DNA of 64,000 nucleotides, taken from the NCBI GenBank assembly GCA_944368775.1, contig CALVXB010000003.1:62001-126000 (forward strand). The letters are read 5' to 3'. This document shows, piece by piece, positions 59,021 to 64,000 of this stretch. The notes under the pieces were generated by a model. That model did not search any database. It was not told the DNA's origin and saw only the letters and a program-made list of their open reading frames with translations. Position 1 is the stretch's first letter, and every line of letters begins with the position of its first letter. The DNA comes from an uncultured Clostridia bacterium (GTDB taxonomy: Bacteria; Bacillota; Clostridia; Christensenellales; Borkfalkiaceae). A program made the translations under genes and the position numbers.

Positions 59021-59666
59021 GGAGCGCCTCCTCGAAGATGGCTTGCATATTGTCCTGCAGGGCGGCGAGCGCATCCTGCAATTTTTCGGTATAGACGCGC
59101 GTGTCGTCGCCCATGCCGTCGGAGATGGATTTGAAGATGGTGCAGGGTACCCCCGCCGCGTACGCGATGTGCGCGACGGCCGCGCCCTCCATCTCATGGA
59201 TCTGTACGCCAAGCTGCGCGAACAGCGCCGCCTCCGCCCTGCCGTCTGTAAAGCGGTCGCCGGAGGCCAGCGTCGCCTTGGGGAAGGCGTTTTCGCGGCA
59301 GCTGAGGGGGAAGTAGGGGGTCTGGTACTCGTTCAGCGTGCCGACGGGCGTGCCGTTGATAGTGTGCAGGTCGAAGTCGAACTGCACGGCGCGGTCGATC
59401 TGCCACAGCGTGCCGACGCGCGCCTGCGGCGATACGCCGCCCGCCACGCCGAAGTTGAGCAGCCTGTCCGCGCCCAGCGTCAGAGCGAGCATGGTGCCCG
59501 CGGCGGCGTTCGTCTTGCCCACGCCGCACAGCACCAGCCCGAATTGCTTGCCGAAGGCGGTGCCTTCAAAGACGCGCTTCCCGTATAAGGTGCGTTTTCT
59601 TTCGATGTGCGCTTGCGCGAGCAGCGTGTCCGCTTCCTTTTGCATGGCGACGACGGCGTACAGCAT
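59013..59666 (-). CDS. mtnN: 5'-methylthioadenosine/S-adenosylhomocysteine nucleosidase
   Basis: A 217-residue enzyme that removes adenine from SAH and MTA, feeding LuxS. VVAMQKEADTLL at the N-terminus, LVLCGVGKTNAAAGTMLAL, NFGVAGGVS, the EMEGAAVAHIA purine/ribose site near residue 170 and FKSISDGMGDD with the catalytic Asp match the family, although some segments diverge. The start is set at ATG 59666 behind GGGAGGAA. The likely promoter is at 59696-59725. Confidence 0.92.
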   Translation of the reverse strand: MLYAVVAMQKEADTLLAQAHIERKRTLYGKRVFEGTAFGKQFGLVLCGVGKTNAAAGTMLALTLGADRLLNFGVAGGVSPQARVGTLWQIDRAVQFDFDLHTINGTPVGTLNEYQTPYFPLSCRENAFPKATLASGDRFTDGRAEAALFAQLGVQIHEMEGAAVAHIAYAAGVPCTIFKSISDGMGDDTRVYTEKLQDALAALQDNMQAIFEEALHG

Positions 59667-59695
59667 ATGCCATTCCTCCCGCATTTTCTCCCTAT

Positions 59696-59725
59696 ATTTT
59701 ACCACAAATTCCGCCCCCTTTGCAA
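59696..59725 (-). promoter_or_regulatory. Probable promoter of mtnN-luxS-ung
   Basis: Minus strand: TTGCAA (59720-59725), 18-bp spacer, TAAAAT (59696-59701). Confidence 0.6.
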
Positions 59726-59786
59726 ATTTTCGGAATAGGAAAAGGGCGCAATGTGCATAATATTTCCAAAAAAGGAGGATACCCCT

Positions 59787-61034
59787 ATGAATCCATTTCA
59801 GGAACAAGCCAAAGACATCGAAAAGACGTATAAAAATTGGAAGAGCATCAACGTGCGCCCGTACGACAAGGAGACGGTCGACCCGTACACGCGCGTCCGC
59901 GTCATCCTGATGAACGGAACGGAGTTCGAGGCGATCTGGAACACGGCGCGCTTCACGCGGCACTGCACCAACAACGACGTGCGCCGCGGCATGGCGCTCA
60001 TCCGCCGCGGCGAACAGCAGCAGCAAAAGCGCATCGCCTCCCTCAAACCCATCGACGAGAGCGTTTTAGAGCACACCATCGGCTACGAACAGCTCGCCGT
60101 CGACCTTACCGCCATCCTCGCCCAAAGAGAAAAGAACGAGTACGTCAAAAAGCAGATGGACTTCGCCCTGCTCGAAGACTTCGACCACCTCTACCGCTAC
60201 GCCGACCTGCTCGACTTCGAGCGGGGCATCCATGCAGAAAAGCTGGTCGGCAAATACACCGAGATCATGCCCGGCCGCCCGACCGTCGCCGAGGCGCGCG
60301 CCCCGCAAGACGACGTGCGCTTCTATATCAACAACTACCTCAACGACCCGATCACCCGCCTCAACATCGCCATCATCACCGCCGCCGAACAGCAGACGAT
60401 GAACTACTATCTCAACGTCGCCAACCTGCACGACACCGAGCTCGGCCGCAAGCTGTACTCCGAGATCGCCATGATCGAGGAGCAGCACGTCACCGGCTAC
60501 GGCTGCCTCTCCGACCCGTCGACGGATATGTTCGAGTGCATGCTCATGCACGAGTACACCGAGTGCTACCTGTATTGGAGCTGCTACAACGACGAGACAG
60601 ACGAGCGCATCAAGCAGATCTGGCTGATGCACTTCGAAGAGGAGCTCTCTCACCTGCATTTTGCCGCCGCGATGCTGGAAAAATACAGCGGCAAGGTCTG
60701 GCAGCAGCTCTTCCCCGAAGGGGGCGAATTCCCGGAGCTCCTTGCGTTCTCTGAACAGAAGAGCTACGTGCGCGAGGTGCTGCGCAGCGTGCGCCTGACC
60801 GGCCGCGCCGAGAGCTACGCGGAGGTAGACGACCTGCCCGACAATTTCCGCTTCTTCTCCTACAACCGCGCCGTGCAGGGGAACGTGAAGAGCCTCGCCA
60901 GCCACGTCGTCATCGAAAAGGCGATCGAAAAGTTCGGCAAAGATTACCGCGTCGAGGACAAGGCGCACCCCATTCGCGGCCTCAACGATCCGAAGTCCGT
61001 CAACGCAGACATCGCCCGCGTCAAGGGCGCATAA
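59787..61034 (+). CDS. Uncharacterised ferritin-like (diiron-type) protein
   Basis: A 415-residue, all-helical, soluble-looking protein. Two segments resemble ferritin-like metal helices: IAMIEEQHVTGYG (ExxH near residue 232) and LMHFEEELSHLHFAA (near 287). MHEYTECYLYW lies between, and an earlier helix has ERGIHAEKLVGKY (ExxxHxE, near 146). The ligand set E, ExxH, E, ExxH could bind two metals. I do not recognise a named family; Mn-catalase-like and rubrerythrin-like folds are possibilities. AAAGGAGGAT gives strong translation. It has its own terminator and is divergent from mtnN-luxS. Confidence 0.6.
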   Translation: MNPFQEQAKDIEKTYKNWKSINVRPYDKETVDPYTRVRVILMNGTEFEAIWNTARFTRHCTNNDVRRGMALIRRGEQQQQKRIASLKPIDESVLEHTIGYEQLAVDLTAILAQREKNEYVKKQMDFALLEDFDHLYRYADLLDFERGIHAEKLVGKYTEIMPGRPTVAEARAPQDDVRFYINNYLNDPITRLNIAIITAAEQQTMNYYLNVANLHDTELGRKLYSEIAMIEEQHVTGYGCLSDPSTDMFECMLMHEYTECYLYWSCYNDETDERIKQIWLMHFEEELSHLHFAAAMLEKYSGKVWQQLFPEGGEFPELLAFSEQKSYVREVLRSVRLTGRAESYAEVDDLPDNFRFFSYNRAVQGNVKSLASHVVIEKAIEKFGKDYRVEDKAHPIRGLNDPKSVNADIARVKGA

Positions 61035-61053
61035 ACGGCCGTACAGTTGAAAA

Positions 61054-61088
61054 GCCCGCGCGCAGAAACTGCGCGCGGGCGGTTTTTT
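61054..61088 (+). terminator. Intrinsic terminator after the ferritin-like gene
   Basis: A 12-bp perfect stem GCCCGCGCGCAG / CTGCGCGCGGGC with an AAA loop, followed by GGTTTTTT. Confidence 0.92.
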
Positions 61089-61139
61089 GCCGCGCACGAC
61101 CGAAACGAGCGGCTTTTGCCGCAAAATATCCAATTTGAC

Positions 61140-61168
61140 TTTACAATGCCGCCCGCGTGTGTTATAAT
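61140..61168 (+). promoter_or_regulatory. Sigma-70 promoter of the exonuclease-methyltransferase pair
   Basis: TTTACA (61140-61145), 17-bp spacer, TATAAT (61163-61168). Confidence 0.75.
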
Positions 61169-61200
61169 TTATGTGTAGCAATTCTAATTTTGGCGGAACT

Positions 61201-62175
61201 ATGAAGTACGTTTTTTTCGATATCGAATGTGCATGCGTGTATAAAAACGTTGCCAAGATCTGCGTATTCGGCTATTGCGTCGCAGACGAACAGTTCAATA
61301 TTTTAGAGAAGCAGGACATCCTCATCAACCCGAACGGGAAATTTCACCTGACAGACCACGGCGGCGACGGCATCGTTCTCCCGTACGACTACGACGATTT
61401 CAAAAAATATCCCGATTTCAAAAAGTTTTATCCCCGCATCAAGGAGCTGCTCGAGGGGGGCGACCGCCTCGTGTTCGGCCACGCCGCCGTCAACGACGTC
61501 AAGTACCTCAATTTGGAGACCAAGCGCTACAAGCTTCCCTCCTTTTCCTTCCGCTTCGCGGATACGCAGGTGCTGTACATGGCGATGACGGAGACCTTCG
61601 ACCGCCAGGCGGGGCTCGAGTCGCTGACGCAGATCTTCGAGATCGACTACACGCCGCATTGCGCGGCAGACGACGCCTACGCGACCATGCGCATCGCGCA
61701 GGAGATGTGCGCCAAAGAAAGCTGCACCCTGCCCGAACTGCTCGAAAAGTTCAGCATCCGCTTCGGCAAGATCGGCAATTATCAGTACAGCAACTGTTCG
61801 TCCAACCGCCGCACCGAATATCTGCGCGAGAAGAGCCGCATCAAGCGCGAACGGGGCGAAAAGCGCGCCCGCTTCAACGACTTCGTCTACGGCTACCGCG
61901 TCCGCCCGCAGACGGACGAGTGGCGGGGCAAGCGGTTCAGCTTCGCCCGCAGCATCGAAGAAAATTTGTCCCTCGCCAAGAGCCTCGTCAAAGAGATCGT
62001 GCGGCGGGGCGGGCGATACTCGCTCAAGCTCTCCGGCTGCAACGCCTTCGTCGAGGAGGAGGGGGACGACAGCGTCCGCTGCGCCGCCGCACACAAACTG
62101 CAGGAGGAGGGCAAGATCGCAGAGATCTACACGCTGGCCGATTTCCGCGCCCGCTTTATGCCGGAACAAGAATGA
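61201..62175 (+). CDS. DEDD-family 3'-5' exonuclease
   Basis: A 324-residue protein. The N-terminal 180 residues form a DnaQ-like exonuclease: FFDIECACVYKN (ExoI, Asp and Glu at about residues 6-8), VFGHAAVNDVKYL (ExoII) and HCAADDAYATMRIA (ExoIII, D-type with His). The C-terminal part is basic and contains KSRIKRERGEKRA, then a small alpha/beta region with no family I recognise. It may process DNA or RNA. ATG 61201 is preferred over an upstream ATG ten codons earlier because the exonuclease fold begins there and GGCGGA precedes it. It overlaps the methyltransferase gene by 4 bp. Confidence 0.82.
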   Translation: MKYVFFDIECACVYKNVAKICVFGYCVADEQFNILEKQDILINPNGKFHLTDHGGDGIVLPYDYDDFKKYPDFKKFYPRIKELLEGGDRLVFGHAAVNDVKYLNLETKRYKLPSFSFRFADTQVLYMAMTETFDRQAGLESLTQIFEIDYTPHCAADDAYATMRIAQEMCAKESCTLPELLEKFSIRFGKIGNYQYSNCSSNRRTEYLREKSRIKRERGEKRARFNDFVYGYRVRPQTDEWRGKRFSFARSIEENLSLAKSLVKEIVRRGGRYSLKLSGCNAFVEEEGDDSVRCAAAHKLQEEGKIAEIYTLADFRARFMPEQE

Positions 62176-63446
62176 ACGAACGCTATTCAGAGCGCATGCG
62201 CGCGCAGCTCGGGGATGAATTTGCGGCGTATGCGGCCTGCCTTGGCGGCGCGCCCGCCCGCGGCATCCGCGTCAACATGCTGAAACTATCCCCGCAAGAA
62301 TTTTGCGCCGCTGCGCCCTTTCCGCTCGAGCCCGTTCCGTGGGAGGCGAGCGGTTTTTATATCGAGGAAGAAAAGCCGGGCAAGAGCCCGCTGCACGACG
62401 CGGGGCTCTTTTATGTGCAGGAGCCGAGCGCCATGTGCGCCGCGCCCCTGCTCGCCGCCGCGCCCGGGGAGAGGGTGCTCGACTTGTGCAGCGCGCCGGG
62501 CGGCAAGGGCACGCAGCTCGCGCAGGCCATGCGCGGGCAGGGCATCCTCGTCCTCAACGAAAAGATGCCCGACCGCGCCCGCATCCTGCTGCAAAACGTC
62601 GAGCGGATGGGCGTCACGAACGCCGTCGTCACCTGCGCCGACCCCGCCGCCCTCGCCGACCGCTTCGATGGGTATTTCGACAAGATCCTCGTCGACGCGC
62701 CCTGCTCGGGGGAGGGGATGCTGCGCAAAGAGGCTGCCGCCGCCGCCGAGTGGAGCGAGCAGAACGTGCTGATGTGCGCCGACCGCCAGGCGAAAATTTT
62801 GGAGAGCGCGGCGCGCATGCTCGCCCCGGGCGGCGCGCTCGTCTATTCGACGTGCACCTTTTCGCGCGAGGAGGATGAGGACAACGCCGCCCGCTTTGCG
62901 GCCGCCCACCCCGATTTTGTGAAGTGCGAGGAGATCAAGCTGTACCCGCACCGCGTGCGCGGCGAGGGGCATTACGCCGTCCGCTTCACCTGCGCGGCAG
63001 GGGAGCGCCGCATCTTCCGCCCCGCAAAGTTTACGGCCGACCGCAGGGCGGTCGCCGCGTGGCGCGCCTTCGCGGCCGACTTTCTCGACCCCGCCGCCCT
63101 CCCGCAGGGGCAGCTCGCCTCCTTCGGCGAGGCGCTCTGCCTGCTCCCGCCCGGGCTCTTCGCGCTGGACGGTCTGAAGGTGCTGCGCGCCGGCCTCGCC
63201 CTCGGCTTTTTCCGCGGCGGCAGGTTCGAGCCCGCCCACGCCCTCGCCCTCGCGCTGCCGCGCGCCGCCTTCGCCCGCGCCTACGACTGCTCGGACGAGG
63301 AGATCGCCCGCTACCTGCGCGGCGAGGAATTGGAGGCGGAAGGGAAGGGCTGGTGCGCCGTCTGCTGCCGCGGCTACCCCGTCGGCCTCGGCAAACTCGC
63401 GGGCGGCAGGCTGAAAAATCACTACCCGAAGGGCCTGCGCCATTGA
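62172..63446 (+). CDS. RsmF/NOL1-NOP2-type RNA (cytosine-5) methyltransferase
   Basis: A 424-residue SAM-dependent m5C methyltransferase. Motif I is VLDLCSAPGGKGTQLAQAM near residue 101. The catalytic Cys motifs are DAPCSGEGMLRK (motif IV) near 176 and VYSTCTFSREEDE (motif VI) near 222. The C-terminal third (NOL1-associated RNA-binding domain) includes GEGHYAVRF and a final KNHYPKGLR. Together these match the RsmF/YebU group that modifies 16S rRNA; the exact site is not determinable. The start is coupled to the exonuclease stop (ATGA). Confidence 0.9.
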   Translation: MNERYSERMRAQLGDEFAAYAACLGGAPARGIRVNMLKLSPQEFCAAAPFPLEPVPWEASGFYIEEEKPGKSPLHDAGLFYVQEPSAMCAAPLLAAAPGERVLDLCSAPGGKGTQLAQAMRGQGILVLNEKMPDRARILLQNVERMGVTNAVVTCADPAALADRFDGYFDKILVDAPCSGEGMLRKEAAAAAEWSEQNVLMCADRQAKILESAARMLAPGGALVYSTCTFSREEDEDNAARFAAAHPDFVKCEEIKLYPHRVRGEGHYAVRFTCAAGERRIFRPAKFTADRRAVAAWRAFAADFLDPAALPQGQLASFGEALCLLPPGLFALDGLKVLRAGLALGFFRGGRFEPAHALALALPRAAFARAYDCSDEEIARYLRGEELEAEGKGWCAVCCRGYPVGLGKLAGGRLKNHYPKGLRH

Positions 63447-63512
63447 TAGCGCGCAAAGGCCGTTTTTGCGCCGTTTGGTGAAAATTCAGCTTAAAAACAA
63501 ACTTTTCCGCCA

Positions 63513-63542
63513 TTTGCATAGTACTATGCGTGACATACTTCG
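63513..63542 (+). repeat. Dispersed palindromic repeat, copy i
   Basis: TTTGCATAGTACTATGC, then GTGACATACTTCG, the consensus form, in the spacer between the methyltransferase gene and convergent argH. Confidence 0.9.
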
Positions 63543-63556
63543 CTGCAAAACATAAA

Positions 63557-63591
63557 AAAATACGCGCCCCTGCGTTGCAAGGGGCGCTTTT
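63557..63591. terminator. Bidirectional intrinsic terminator
   Basis: Stem GCGCCCC / GGGGCGC with a 10-nt loop that can extend the pairing, flanked by AAAAAAATAC and TTTT. It lies between convergent genes and serves argH on the minus strand. Confidence 0.8.
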
Positions 63592-63606
63592 GCGTCACTA
63601 AAAATG

Positions 63607-64000
63607 TCAGTCTTTGCACAGTTTGTTGAGGCGTTTGGTGAGGGAGCGGATGTTTTCGCGCACCGCGCTCTTGGCGCTGCCGCCGATCGCCTTGCGCGCC
63701 TCGACCGATTCGGTCACGCGCACCTTGCGCAGGATGTCCTCGTCGAACAGCTCGCAGAAGGTGCGGTAGGTGGCGAGGTCGAGCTTATCGAGCGACTTGT
63801 CGTTCTCGATGCAGTAGCGGACGATGCGCCCGGTCACGCCGTGCGCGTCGCGGAAGGCCATGCCCTTCATCACGAGGTAGTCGGCGATGTCCGTCGCCGT
63901 CGAAAAGCCGCCCGCCGCCGCGTTGTGCATCTTGCGGGTGCGGAAGGTGACGTTGCGCAGCAGCTCGGTGAAGATGGAGAGGCAGCTCTTGACGGTTTCT
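63607..64000 (-). CDS. argH: Argininosuccinate lyase, C-terminal part (5' end outside window)
   Basis: About 130 codons of the C-terminal end, open to the window edge. GGFSTATDIADYLVMKGMAF and RDAHGVTGRIVRYCIE are the characteristic ArgH C-terminal blocks; upstream, in frame, KSCLSIFTELLRNVTF continues the family alignment. The active-site Ser loop lies beyond the window. ArgH splits argininosuccinate to arginine and fumarate. It is followed by the bidirectional terminator at 63557. Confidence 0.92.
   Translation of the reverse strand, partial: ETVKSCLSIFTELLRNVTFRTRKMHNAAAGGFSTATDIADYLVMKGMAFRDAHGVTGRIVRYCIENDKSLDKLDLATYRTFCELFDEDILRKVRVTESVEARKAIGGSAKSAVRENIRSLTKRLNKLCKD

Overview
The window looks like chromosomal DNA of a GC-rich, Gram-positive-type Clostridia (Bacillota). 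This is inferred from gene content: a dgt-dnaG-rpoD-trmK-nif3 block, a YlbJ-like sporulation membrane protein, a DUF1540 peptide, a mtnN-luxS pair, lipobox lipoproteins, and strong TTGACA-17-TATAAT promoters. A relative of Christensenellales/Borkfalkiaceae gut bacteria is plausible, but nothing in the window proves a genus.

Layout. 0-3.4 kb: a divergent Rho-like ATPase (5' end cut), a ROK sugar kinase and a membrane-anchored metallo-beta-lactamase protein. 3.4-9.4 kb: the shikimate operon aroC-aroB-aroA-aroE-aroQ-aroK plus a FabG-like reductase. 9.6-15.9 kb: dgt, dnaG, rpoD, trmK, a Nif3-like gene and a zinc-ribbon coiled-coil gene. 16.0-24.8 kb: rplI, a tiny Cys-rich protein, a Nudix hydrolase, two tandem M29 aminopeptidases, an ABC exporter pair, an aldo/keto reductase, an ITPase-type pyrophosphatase and a YfcE-like phosphodiesterase. 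24.9-25.4 kb: six tRNA genes behind one promoter.

25.4-36.2 kb is the accessory part, of visibly lower GC and different codon use. It begins with the C-terminal remnant of a serine recombinase abutting tRNA-Lys. Then come a LytTR/GHKL two-component pair, a lipoprotein with a duplicated domain, a domain-permuted membrane-anchored GH3 glycosidase and a sigma-like regulator. The remainder is mostly non-coding. It holds two tRNA-Lys-like structured units, a promoter-to-terminator RNA candidate at 33.77-33.97 kb, an XRE regulator, an orphan truncated HicB, and four tandem minus-strand small-RNA cassettes at 35.3-35.92 kb, each with its own promoter and intrinsic terminator.

36.2-64 kb returns to core genes: alr, a 5-formyl-THF cyclo-ligase, rsmD, coaD, DAHP synthase and prephenate dehydratase; then a ylbJ-like gene, a patatin phospholipase, rarA, a two-subunit fumarase, a CPBP protease, rlmH, tadA, prs, pth and mfd; then a PrsA/SurA-like lipoprotein, tRNA-Gly, apgM, mtnN-luxS-ung, a ferritin-like protein, a DEDD exonuclease, a NOL1/NOP2-type RNA methyltransferase and the 3' end of argH.

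The genes cooperate in obvious ways. DAHP synthase, the aro operon and PheA cover most of phenylalanine synthesis. MtnN and LuxS recycle S-adenosylhomocysteine. DnaG, RpoD, Mfd and Rho serve replication and transcription. The strongest unexplained signals are the tandem sRNA cassette array, a dispersed palindromic repeat (core GCATAGTACTATGC, nine copies, two inside coding sequence), and the tRNA-like units in the accessory region.
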